Origin: Anderseniella sp039978075
GTDB lineage: Bacteria; Pseudomonadota; Alphaproteobacteria; Rhizobiales; Aestuariivirgaceae
Reading direction: 5' to 3'
Length of the DNA stretch: 64,000 nucleotides
Assembly: GCA_039978075.1 (NCBI GenBank)
Contig: JBDWCA010000002.1
Span: forward strand, 682,001 to 746,000
Shown here: positions 1 to 7,118 of the stretch, piece by piece
How the letters are laid out: every line of letters begins with the position of its first letter
Position numbering within the stretch: position 1 is the stretch's first letter
Program-made: the position numbers and the translations under genes
The notes under the pieces: model-generated
Seen by the model: the letters and a program-made list of their open reading frames with translations, nothing else
The model's database searches: none
Told to the model about the DNA's origin: nothing

Positions 1-64
1 TTTGCCCAACTGGCCACGGCTCGCCGTGACAGTGAGCCTGATGAAGACGTGAAAAGGGAATGGG

Positions 65-931
65 ATGTCTGCAAAACCTGATCATCTGTTGTGTTTTGGT
101 TTCGGGTTTTCAGCCCGCGCCCTGGCACAGGCCCTGCCGCGTGACCAGTGGGCCATCACTGGCACCAGCCGATCCGTCGAAGGCTGTGGGAAGATCTCGC
201 AACTCGGGTTTGACGCGGTGCAGTTCAACGATGATACGCCGGTGGATCCCTCGTTGCTGGACAGCGTTACGCATGTTGTCGTGTCGGCCCCGCCCGGCAA
301 GACCGGTGATCCGGTCCTGAAGTGTCATGGCCGTCATCTTGGCGAGCGGGCGGCGCACATCAAGTGGCTGGCCTACCTTTCCACCACCGGTGTCTATGGC
401 GATCGTCAGGGCGGATGGGTTGACGAGACATCACCGCTAACGCCCAGCACTTCGCGTGGCCACGCCCGGCTGACGGCGGAAACCGGCTGGCTGGACCTTT
501 GGCGCGATACCGGACTGGCTGTACATCTGTTCCGCCTGGCAGGCATTTACGGCCCCGGCCGAAACCAGCTTCAGTCTCTGAAATCAGGCAAGGCGCGCCG
601 CATTGTCAAGCCGGATCAGGTGTTCAGCCGCATTCATGTGGGCGATATTGCCGGTATCCTGCAGGCATCATTGCAACGGCCCGATCCGGGCAGTGCCTAC
701 AATGTGTGTGATGATGAGGCGGCCCCGCCGCAGGACGTAGTTGCCTATGCGGCTGACCTGCTGGGTATCGAACCGCCACCGGAGGTCGCCTTTGCAGATG
801 CAGAGCTGTCCGACATGGCAAAAAGCTTTTATGCGGAATCCAAGCGCGTATCGAACGAGAAGGTCAAGACGGAACTGGGTTACAGCTTTGTGTACCCGAC
901 CTATCGCCAGGGCCTCAGGGCACTGCTTTAA
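65..931 (+). CDS. SDR-superfamily NAD(P)-binding protein (YeeZ-like)
   Basis: Protein of 288 residues with an N-terminal dinucleotide-binding glycine motif (FGFGFSARALA, about residues 11-21) and an extended-SDR strand YLSTTGVYGD near residue 104. The usual catalytic Tyr-x3-Lys is not visible; the equivalent place reads SRGHARLTAE, as in the atypical YeeZ-like group. The function in the cell is unknown, probably an NAD(P)-dependent epimerase or reductase-type protein in the cytosol. The ATG follows a purine-rich run (aaaagggaatggg). The C-terminal end of an unidentified upstream reading frame may overlap the first bases of the window (open to a stop at 79-81). The gene converges on, and overlaps by 4 bases, the hydrolase on the other strand. 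Confidence 0.85.
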   Translation: MSAKPDHLLCFGFGFSARALAQALPRDQWAITGTSRSVEGCGKISQLGFDAVQFNDDTPVDPSLLDSVTHVVVSAPPGKTGDPVLKCHGRHLGERAAHIKWLAYLSTTGVYGDRQGGWVDETSPLTPSTSRGHARLTAETGWLDLWRDTGLAVHLFRLAGIYGPGRNQLQSLKSGKARRIVKPDQVFSRIHVGDIAGILQASLQRPDPGSAYNVCDDEAAPPQDVVAYAADLLGIEPPPEVAFADAELSDMAKSFYAESKRVSNEKVKTELGYSFVYPTYRQGLRALL

Positions 932-1737
932 ACGCTGTCGTCGGCGCGGGCGCAGAGTGTCTCTGCCGTTTCCGCCAACAGGGTCAGATTGTCCTCGCTA
1001 GACAACCGGTGATCGCCATGCTTGATCAGTTGCAACATCACATCATCGCCGCTGAGGGCATGGTATGTCTTCAGGGCATGCTGCCACGGCACGTCCGGAT
1101 CATCCTCGCCTTGCAGAATGCGAACCGGGCAGGGCATCTGCAAACCATGGTCCAGCAACAGGTGTTGCGTACCATCCTCGATGAGCGCCCTGGTGATCAC
1201 ATAAGGCTCGTCGGAATACTCTGACGGTCGTTCATACCTGCCAAGCCGCATGATCTCGTCACGAAAACCGTCGCCGTACTTGTCCCACATCAGGTCCCTG
1301 GTCATGTCCGCAGCCGGTGCGATCAGGATCAGCCCGCCGAGCCGGTCGGCCTGTCCTGCCTCAATCAGCCGTTTTGCCAACAGCAACGCAATCCAGCCGC
1401 CCATGCTGGAGCCGATCAGTACCCGGCGGCCAGCTGCGCAACGGCTGAACACCTCCTGCGCCTGATCGAGCCAGCCTGAAATGGTGCCGTTCACAAACTC
1501 ACCGCCGCTTTCGCCATGACCGGAGTAGTCGAACCTGACGAACGAGCGATCAGTTGTGTGGGCATGGTGTGCCAGCACTTCTGCCTTAGAGCCGCGCATG
1601 TCGGATTTGAACCCGCCAAGCCAGAATGTGCCGCATCGCCCTTCGGGAGCCGGCTCAGCGCCGTCGTTCAGCCACGCAATCGCGACGTCACTGCTTGTTT
1701 CAAGGAATTCGGCGGGCTTTTGGGCAGAATGGGACAT
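928..1737 (-). CDS. alpha/beta hydrolase
   Basis: About 269 residues. The nucleophile elbow GSSMGG lies near residue 109, with the Ser at about 111. A probable acid is in GEDDPD (near 215) and the catalytic His is in KHGDH (near 244), so the triad is complete. An oxyanion-region motif SGHGES is near residue 72. It is likely a cytosolic esterase or thioesterase; the substrate cannot be read from sequence. An in-frame TTG start at 1779 would place the first codons inside the strong hairpin at 1749-1796, so I chose the ATG at 1737 (MSHSAQ...). Similar hydrolases are often found beside infC in alphaproteobacteria. Confidence 0.85.
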   Translation of the reverse strand: MSHSAQKPAEFLETSSDVAIAWLNDGAEPAPEGRCGTFWLGGFKSDMRGSKAEVLAHHAHTTDRSFVRFDYSGHGESGGEFVNGTISGWLDQAQEVFSRCAAGRRVLIGSSMGGWIALLLAKRLIEAGQADRLGGLILIAPAADMTRDLMWDKYGDGFRDEIMRLGRYERPSEYSDEPYVITRALIEDGTQHLLLDHGLQMPCPVRILQGEDDPDVPWQHALKTYHALSGDDVMLQLIKHGDHRLSSEDNLTLLAETAETLCARADDSV

Positions 1738-1748
1738 GGATTTAACTA

Positions 1749-1796
1749 GATCAGTATGTTTTTTGATTGAAGCAATCAAAAAACATAAAACTGATC
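1749..1796. repeat. Inverted repeat (14-bp perfect hairpin with outer arms)
   Basis: Perfect arms at 1756-1769 and 1773-1786 with a 3-base loop, extended outward by gatcagt/actgatc (1749-1755 and 1790-1796) with a 3-base bulge. It sits directly upstream of the hydrolase start and abuts the left palindromic repeat copy. It could be a terminator/attenuator or part of the repeat element. Confidence 0.7.
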
Positions 1797-1851
1797 GCTT
1801 TCAAAGTGCTAGAGCAACTTTATGGGTTCAAGCGAACCCATGTTGCTCTAG
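1790..1851. repeat. Palindromic intergenic repeat, copy A
   Basis: A unit beginning ctgatcgctttcaaagtg, followed by an imperfect palindrome whose arms are ctagagcaac...atgggttc and gaacccat...gttgctctag (1809-1851). A second copy lies at 2641-2702 with the same order and only a few changes. The design (short conserved lead plus hairpin in intergenic DNA) resembles REP/RIME-type elements of alphaproteobacteria. Confidence 0.8.
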
Positions 1852-1919
1852 TCTCTCAACATTGCTTGCAAAATCTGGTAAAAGGCCTTTAGGTGCTTTT
1901 TTACGCAATTTGAACCCTC

Positions 1920-1948
1920 TTGCGGTATTTGAAACAGTTCAACCGCAA
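1920..1948 (+). promoter_or_regulatory. Leader hairpin upstream of infC
   Basis: Outer arms ttgcggt (1920-1926) and accgcaa (1942-1948) and inner arms tgaa/ttca (1930-1933, 1938-1941) around an acag loop. The structure ends only 6 bases before the ribosome binding site taaggag (1955-1961). It is placed to affect translation of infC; the role is inferred from position only. Confidence 0.5.
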
Positions 1949-1969
1949 AAACTCTAAGGAGATTATACC

Positions 1970-2509
1970 ATTCGCAGACCGATGAACGGGCAAATGCCGC
2001 CCAAGGACGACGGACCACGTATCAACGAAGCTATCACCAATGCCAATGTGCTTTTGATTGACGCAGAAGGTGAAAAGCGCGGTGTCATGAAAATTGAAGA
2101 TGCGCTCGATCTCGCGGCGGAAGCCGGGATGGATCTCGTTGAAGTGTCTCCGAACGCCGACACACCTGTGTGCAAGGTGCTGGACTACGGCAAGTACAAG
2201 TATCAGGCCCAGAAGAAGGCCAACGAAGCGAAGAAAAAACAGAAAGTTATTGAGGTCAAGGAAATCAAGCTGCGTCCCGGTATCGACACGCACGACTACG
2301 ATGTGAAGATGCGCGCCATGAAGCGGTTCTTTGATGACGGTGACAAGGTCAAGGTGACCATGCGGTTCCGTGGTCGTGAGATGGCCCATACGGAACTTGG
2401 TTTCGACCTGTTGCAGAAGGTCAAGTCCGACACCGACGAGTTTGCCAAAGTGGAATACGAGCCGAAGATGGAAGGCCGTCAGATGATCATGATCCTGTCA
2501 CCCAGGTGA
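1970..2509 (+). CDS. infC: Translation initiation factor IF-3 (AUU start)
   Basis: Binds the 30S subunit, checks the start codon-anticodon fit and keeps subunits apart. The protein (about 179 residues) has the conserved N-domain text GPRINEAI and VLLIDAEGE, the linker rich in Lys (YQAQKKANEAKKKQK) and the C-domain IKLRPGIDTHDYDVK and MRFRGREMAH. The first ATG is at 1982, but the frame runs upstream as ATT CGC AGA CCG (1970-1981), giving the alphaproteobacterial N-terminus (M)RRP. The strong taaggag (1955-1961) is 8 bases before this ATT, which is the correct spacing; from the ATG it would be too far. An AUU start is the known self-regulatory feature of infC in enterobacteria. No rpmI-rplT follows; a terminator ends the unit. 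Confidence 0.95.
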   Translation: MRRPMNGQMPPKDDGPRINEAITNANVLLIDAEGEKRGVMKIEDALDLAAEAGMDLVEVSPNADTPVCKVLDYGKYKYQAQKKANEAKKKQKVIEVKEIKLRPGIDTHDYDVKMRAMKRFFDDGDKVKVTMRFRGREMAHTELGFDLLQKVKSDTDEFAKVEYEPKMEGRQMIMILSPR

Positions 2510-2531
2510 CTTCTGTTTGATCGTTGTGTTG

Positions 2532-2568
2532 AAAAGCCGGACCGGTATGAGGTCCGGCTTTTTCTTTT
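2532..2568 (+). terminator. Rho-independent terminator of infC
   Basis: Arms aaaagccggacc (2532-2543) and ggtccggctttt (2551-2562) with a 7-base loop, followed by tttcttttgg. It lies 22 bases past the infC stop. Confidence 0.9.
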
Positions 2569-2640
2569 GGTCACAGGTAGCGAGCGGAATTCAATAAAAT
2601 CCCGTTTGTTGCCGGATTCATTGACCCGCTCAATCATGGA

Positions 2641-2702
2641 TCTGATCGCTTTCAAAGTGATCGAGCAACTTTATGGGTTCACTTGAGCCCATGTTGCTCT
2701 AG
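2641..2702. repeat. Palindromic intergenic repeat, copy B
   Basis: Second copy of the element at 1790-1851: same lead (ctgatcgctttcaaagtg), then gagcaactttatgggttc and the return arm gcccatgttgctc. The two copies flank infC in the same orientation. An ATG inside this copy opens a long frame into the sigma factor gene but is part of the repeat. Confidence 0.8.
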
Positions 2703-2734
2703 AATTCGTCCTGGATATAACCGGTCGGCTCGGT

Positions 2735-2763
2735 TGATCCGCAACTGTACGTGCAACGTAGAG
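2735..2763 (+). promoter_or_regulatory. Candidate RpoE-type ECF promoter of the sigma/ChrR operon
   Basis: TGATCC at 2735-2740, then exactly 18 bases, then TAGAG at 2759-2763. The Rhodobacter sphaeroides RpoE consensus, as I recall it, is TGATCC-N18-TAAGA. The -35 and spacing match fully and the -10 partly. Its place 37 bases before the likely start fits the known self-activation of rpoE-chrR. Confidence 0.6.
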
Positions 2764-2799
2764 GATGTAATCGCAACCGAGCTTGAGATCGAATTGATA

Positions 2800-3399
2800 G
2801 TGATTGCCCCCGCTGTGACAGATGGAATCCGCCGGCAAACCGGCAAAAACCCACAGGCTGAGCTGTTTGCTCAGCTTTTGAACGACGTGGCCGAGCGGCG
2901 CGACCGCCACGCATTCGCGCAACTTTTCGAGCATTTTGGACCCCGATTGAAAGGATTCATGATGCGCAAGGGCGCCAATGCCGAGCTGGCTGAAGACCTG
3001 GTTCAGGACGCGATGATTGCGGTCTGGAACAAGGCCGGCATGTTTTCCCCCGGCAAGGGGTCGGTCACAACGTGGATTTATACGATCGCACGCAACTTGC
3101 GTATCGACCGCTTGCGCCGTGAAGGGTCACGGTATTTTACCGATATCGACGATTATGAGGAAGCCAGCGATGATCCGGCCAGCGATGACGTCGTAATAGG
3201 AAAGCAGCAGGATCTGGCAGTGACCGAAGCACTTGACGTGTTGCCGGATGATCAGCGTGAAGTGATTGTAATGGCGTTCATGGACGATATGACACAATCG
3301 GAGATAGCGGAAAAACTGGACGTGCCTCTGGGCACCGTCAAATCTAGAATGCGACTGGCTTATCGCAAGATGGGCTCAGTTCTGGAGGACTTGAGATGA
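2800..3399 (+). CDS. rpoE: ECF sigma factor, RpoE type paired with ChrR
   Basis: About 199 residues. Sigma region 2 is visible in LAEDLVQDAMIAVWNKA and the -10 recognition helix GSVTTWIYTIARNLRIDRLR; region 4 in LPDDQREVIVMAF, the helix-turn-helix MTQSEIAEKLDVPLGTVKSR and the end RMRLAYRKM. It directs RNA polymerase to stress promoters when released by the zinc anti-sigma encoded next. The stop overlaps the ChrR start as ATGA (3396-3399), so the two are translationally coupled. The start is uncertain: an ATG at 2683 lies inside the palindromic repeat and before the candidate promoter, so GTG 2800 (alternatives TTG 2794, GTG 2815) is preferred. Confidence 0.9.
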   Translation: MIAPAVTDGIRRQTGKNPQAELFAQLLNDVAERRDRHAFAQLFEHFGPRLKGFMMRKGANAELAEDLVQDAMIAVWNKAGMFSPGKGSVTTWIYTIARNLRIDRLRREGSRYFTDIDDYEEASDDPASDDVVIGKQQDLAVTEALDVLPDDQREVIVMAFMDDMTQSEIAEKLDVPLGTVKSRMRLAYRKMGSVLEDLR

Positions 3400-4055
3400 A
3401 TACAGCGTTCCATCTGGACGATGCAACGGTGGTGGCTTATGCGGGCGGCAGTCTGTCCAACTGCCTGTCGGTGGTTGCTGCAAGTCATGTCGCCATGTGC
3501 GATCATTGCCGTGCCAAGGTTCGCAAGGCCGAGGCTGTGGGTGCTGCCTTGCTGGAGACCAGCGAGGTACAGCAGATGGAGCCGGATGCACTGACATCGA
3601 TTTTCGAACGTATTGACGGCAGTGACTGGGTGCAGCCGAAAACACGTAGTGACGCGTCCGACGATCCTGATCCGTCCTTGCCCCTGCCGGTTTCGCGTTT
3701 GCTAGATCACAAGCTTGATGATGTACGCTGGAAGACGGCAGGACCCGGTGTTGGCATTCATGTAATCGAGAAAAATGACGATGGCTCCAGTTTGTACATG
3801 TTGAAGGTGCGCCCCGGTCACAAACTGCCGGATCATGGACATGATGGTCAGGAGATGACGTTAATCCTGCGTGGTGCATACCGCGACGAGATCGGGCGCT
3901 TTGCACCGGGTGATGTGGCTGATCTGGATGAGCATATCGAACATCAGCCGGTGATCGAGGATGGCGAGGACTGTATCTGTCTGATCGCCACTGAAGCGCC
4001 TGCACGGTTCAAGGGCCTGGTGCCGCGGTTGCTGCAGCCCATCGTCGGTATTTGA
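3396..4055 (+). CDS. chrR: ChrR-family zinc anti-sigma factor
   Basis: 219 residues in two domains. The N-terminal zinc anti-sigma domain carries H6, H31, C35 and C38 (HVAMCDHC), the same residue numbers reported for the zinc ligands of R. sphaeroides ChrR. The C-terminal half is a cupin with HKLPDHGHDGQEMTLIL and DEHIEHQP, the module needed for release of the sigma factor under singlet oxygen. Cytosolic. Translationally coupled to the sigma gene; the SDR gene follows 12 bases downstream and is probably in the same transcript. Role assigned from the family and the pairing. Confidence 0.93.
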   Translation: MNTAFHLDDATVVAYAGGSLSNCLSVVAASHVAMCDHCRAKVRKAEAVGAALLETSEVQQMEPDALTSIFERIDGSDWVQPKTRSDASDDPDPSLPLPVSRLLDHKLDDVRWKTAGPGVGIHVIEKNDDGSSLYMLKVRPGHKLPDHGHDGQEMTLILRGAYRDEIGRFAPGDVADLDEHIEHQPVIEDGEDCICLIATEAPARFKGLVPRLLQPIVGI

Positions 4056-4067
4056 CGACCTGCCGGC

Positions 4068-4832
4068 ATGGACCAACAGGCAATCCCCTGGAAAACCGTC
4101 TGGATTACCGGCGCGAGCTCCGGCATTGGCCGCCAGCTCGCGCTTGATCTTGCCGGGCTGGGGGCAACTGTCGCGATATCTGCTCGCTCGCGTGATGCAC
4201 TTGCAGAAATTGCCGGCGAAAACCCCAATATCCGCAGTTACCCGCTCGATGTGACCGATCTTGCCGCATGCCGGCAAACCGCGAAATCCATCGAGGCAGA
4301 CATGGGGCCATTGGACCTTGTGGTGATGGCGGCAGGCATCTGGATCATCCGGGATATCGAGAACTTTACCGCAGAAGATTCAATCAGGGCAATGCGGGTC
4401 AATTATGAGGGCGCGGCCAGTGTGATAGACGCGGTCCTGCCGTCCATGATGAAGAGGCGTGCCGGCCATATCGCACCGGTTGCGTCTGTTGCCGGTTATC
4501 GCGGCATACCAAGGGCAGTTACCTATGCGCCCACCAAGGCTGCGCTGATCTCGATGGCAGAGGCCTTGCGAACCGATGCGGCCCGGCATGACATCAAGGT
4601 GCAGATCATCAATCCCGGCTTCGTACGCACGCCGATGACCGACAGCAATGACTTCCCGATGCCGTTTCTGCTGGAGCCGGAAGAAGCATCGCGTCGCATC
4701 ATTGCCGGGCTGAGGTCTGATCGGTTTGAAGTCGTGTTTCCCACGCGCCTGGCGGTGATCATGAAACTTCTGCGGCTGTTGCCCTACAGCCTTTACTTCA
4801 GGCTGATGGCGCGCTTTGTCCAGCGCGCCTGA
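4068..4832 (+). CDS. Short-chain dehydrogenase/reductase
   Basis: 254 residues, classical SDR: cofactor motif TGASSGIG (residues 14-21), a variant MAAG in place of NAAG, catalytic Ser in VASVAG, and Tyr-x3-Lys as YAPTK, followed by INPGFVRTPM. It is an NAD(P)-dependent oxidoreductase of unknown substrate. The C-terminal RLLPYSLYFRLMARF is hydrophobic and basic and may associate with the membrane. It directly follows chrR. SDRs of this type recur in the sigma/ChrR/Cfa-like/DUF1365/DUF3833 modules of proteobacteria, which suggests a lipid-related job in the singlet-oxygen response (inference). Confidence 0.88.
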   Translation: MDQQAIPWKTVWITGASSGIGRQLALDLAGLGATVAISARSRDALAEIAGENPNIRSYPLDVTDLAACRQTAKSIEADMGPLDLVVMAAGIWIIRDIENFTAEDSIRAMRVNYEGAASVIDAVLPSMMKRRAGHIAPVASVAGYRGIPRAVTYAPTKAALISMAEALRTDAARHDIKVQIINPGFVRTPMTDSNDFPMPFLLEPEEASRRIIAGLRSDRFEVVFPTRLAVIMKLLRLLPYSLYFRLMARFVQRA

Positions 4833-4904
4833 CCGGCTTTTGCAGCGCCTGTTCCAAAATGTGTGCAGATAGGGTTAGTCTGTTCGCGATTGACAGGAGG
4901 GCAA

Positions 4905-5246
4905 ATGGGGAAAGCAAGTGCATGGGCAACTGTATTGATCGCCTGTTGTGTGATCAGTATCGATCCTGTTCAGGCCCAGGATGGCGATGATGCGCCGTCG
5001 TGCTGGTGGGAGTATGCAAACTGTACCCGTCAGTCTTTTGGCGATGCGCAATGGCGCTCGATTTGTTATGCGGATTTTTCCGGTTGTATCGGTAAAAAAC
5101 AGCTGCCGGTATGTCCTGCCACGCCGACGGTTTCTGATTGTCTGTCCTACAAGACGGAGTGTGATGCACTGACTGCCGGTGATGCCGGTTTGCTGGCCGA
5201 TTGCAGTGATGATGCCGATGCCTGTGCGCTGGCGCATGGATGCTAG
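4905..5246 (+). CDS. Small secreted cysteine-rich protein
   Basis: 113 residues. The N-terminus MGKASAWATVLIACC... is a signal peptide ending in VQAQ, with likely cleavage after AQA or nearby. The mature part has 10 Cys, many in pairs around short spacers (CWWEYANC, CYADFSGC, VCPATPTVSDC, DCSDDADAC), as expected for a disulfide-stabilised periplasmic protein. The start is fixed by a strong aggagg six bases before ATG 4905; the frame runs 42 bases further upstream without a ribosome site. I do not recognise the family. Confidence 0.8.
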   Translation: MGKASAWATVLIACCVISIDPVQAQDGDDAPSCWWEYANCTRQSFGDAQWRSICYADFSGCIGKKQLPVCPATPTVSDCLSYKTECDALTAGDAGLLADCSDDADACALAHGC

Positions 5247-5392
5247 TTGAAAATGTCATAAACCGTCTTGCCACAGGTGTGTTAGAGCAGGCTGTGGGCG
5301 AAACTTACTGTTCCCGCCTTGTTTGACCCGCCTTTCGGACTGCCGGCTCCGGCCTTCTGAAAATCTCATGACCGTTCAGGAAATCTGTTGCC

Positions 5393-6283
5393 ATGCCTGA
5401 TCCTGCCCGCCCACTGATCGGATGGTTTGCCGCCCTCGGCGTCGTCTTGATCTGGTCTGGTTGGGTTGTGGTATCAAGGCTTGGCGTTGTTCAGACGCTG
5501 ACTATTTACGACATGGTCGCACTGCGGTTTGTCGTTGCGACCATCGCCGTTGCACCTTTCGTGTGGCGTTTCTGGCCGCGAAACCTGCGCTGGTGGCAGA
5601 TTTTCCTCATTTCCTGTGGCCAGGGTGTTCCATACCTGCTGCTGGCCTTCGGCGGTTTCCAGTTTGCACCGGCGTCGCACGCCGGCATCATGATGAACGG
5701 TACATTGCCGGTCTTCGCGGCGATTCTGGGCTGGATATGGCTGAAGGACCGGCCTGATGCCTGGAAAATTGCCGGTATGGCCGTGATACTGCTTGGCTGC
5801 GGTCTGATCGGCTGGGACCGGGACACCGGCGGCGTGGCGCCCGATGCGTGGATCGGTCATCTCATGTTTATCGGTTCAGCCCTTTTCATTGCCATAAACA
5901 TGATCGGTACCAAGGCCTGGCAACTCACCCCCATGCAGGCAATGGTGTGTATTCCAACGGTCAATCTGGCATGGTTCGGCCTGCTTTATCTGGCGTTTCT
6001 CCCCAAGGCGCTGCATGTGGCACCCTTGTCGGAGATCGTTCTGCAGGGTGCTTATCAGGGGCTCGGTCCCAGTGTGGTGGCTGTGTTGCTGTTTACCACC
6101 GCCGTGCGCACAATCGGTCCGTCAGCAACTGCTGCCATGATGGCCATGGTACCCGGCATGGTCGCACTGGTGGCGATACCGGTTTTGGGTGAATGGCCGA
6201 GCCTTTTGGCCTGGGTCGGGCTTTTGCTGGCAACCGGCGGCATATTGCTGGCGGCTGGCTGGCGGCCTGTGAAGGTGTCATAA
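5393..6283 (+). CDS. DMT-superfamily (EamA) transporter
   Basis: 296 residues with about ten hydrophobic segments in two EamA halves. The first half shows LRFVVATIAVAPFVWRF and ILGWIWLKDRPDAWKIAGMA; the second half shows a repeat-like end GEWPSLLAWVGLLLATGGI. Members are inner-membrane drug/metabolite exporters; the substrate cannot be told from sequence. It stands alone between the secreted protein and the VOC gene. Start ATG at 5393. Confidence 0.9.
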   Translation: MPDPARPLIGWFAALGVVLIWSGWVVVSRLGVVQTLTIYDMVALRFVVATIAVAPFVWRFWPRNLRWWQIFLISCGQGVPYLLLAFGGFQFAPASHAGIMMNGTLPVFAAILGWIWLKDRPDAWKIAGMAVILLGCGLIGWDRDTGGVAPDAWIGHLMFIGSALFIAINMIGTKAWQLTPMQAMVCIPTVNLAWFGLLYLAFLPKALHVAPLSEIVLQGAYQGLGPSVVAVLLFTTAVRTIGPSATAAMMAMVPGMVALVAIPVLGEWPSLLAWVGLLLATGGILLAAGWRPVKVS

Positions 6284-6355
6284 CTGTCAGGGTCAGAGCC
6301 CATTGATGCCAGCCATTGTGCAGGAGGGTATCTTGTTTCATGTGGAGTTGCCGAT

Positions 6356-7111
6356 ATGAGCGCCAACGGGTCACGCACCACCGCCAGGCTGGCGGGAGTC
6401 GCCCTGAACGTGACTGCGCCTGAACAGCTTGCCACGTTTTATACTCACCATCTCGGGATGAGCATCGACCGCTCCGATGACTTCCTGCGGGTAGGGTATG
6501 GCGGGTCGTCGGCTGGTGTGGAGCTGCGACCGTCGCCGTCTCCAGGCCCTTATGTCCATGACGCGTCCGACGAATACTGGAAGATCGGTATCACGGTTCC
6601 CGATTTGGACATGGCGTTTGAGCAGCTCAGCCGCGCCGGTGTCGCAGTGACACAGCCGCGTCAGTTTCTCGACATTGGCTATATGTGCCATCTGACTGAT
6701 CCGCAGGGTTTTCACATCGAGTTGCTGCAGCACACCTTTGAAGGCCAGCCGCGCACGGTGCCGGGAAATCCGGACCTCCCGCTGGGTGGGGGCGCGCAGA
6801 TCGGGCAGATTACATTGCGGGTGGTGGACCTTGATGGCGCTCTTGCACTTTATCAGCGGTCCCTGGGCATGCGTCTTCTGTCAAAGCAGGTTGTCGTCGG
6901 CCGTGACTTCACCCTGTACTTCCTGGCCTTCACAGATGAAACGCTGCCCGACAGTGATATCGAAGCAGTGGCAAACCGGCCGTGGCTGTGGCAACGGCCC
7001 TACACGACGCTGGAACTGCAGCATCTGAGCGAACCGGGAAAAACCGTTCGGCAGTCACCTGCCGGCAACGCCGGTTATGCAGGCCTTTTGTTTGCCGGTT
7101 ACAAGGACTGA
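6356..7111 (+). CDS. VOC-family protein with two glyoxalase/dioxygenase folds
   Basis: 251 residues containing two vicinal-oxygen-chelate modules: residues about 10-125 (GVALNVTAPEQLATFY, ending GFHIELLQ) and about 135-250 (QITLRVVDLDGALALYQ, ending LELQH). The arrangement resembles extradiol ring-cleavage dioxygenases and glyoxalase-like enzymes. The Glu of the IELL strand is a likely metal ligand. The N-terminal His usual in dioxygenases is not obvious, so activity is uncertain. No aromatic-pathway neighbours are present immediately around it. It converges on the MFS gene. Confidence 0.85.
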   Translation: MSANGSRTTARLAGVALNVTAPEQLATFYTHHLGMSIDRSDDFLRVGYGGSSAGVELRPSPSPGPYVHDASDEYWKIGITVPDLDMAFEQLSRAGVAVTQPRQFLDIGYMCHLTDPQGFHIELLQHTFEGQPRTVPGNPDLPLGGGAQIGQITLRVVDLDGALALYQRSLGMRLLSKQVVVGRDFTLYFLAFTDETLPDSDIEAVANRPWLWQRPYTTLELQHLSEPGKTVRQSPAGNAGYAGLLFAGYKD

Positions 7112-7118
7112 AACACCG

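Noticed and set aside
2683..2799. Longer N-terminus for the sigma factor from ATG 2683
   Set aside because: The ATG is part of the palindromic repeat and precedes the candidate promoter.
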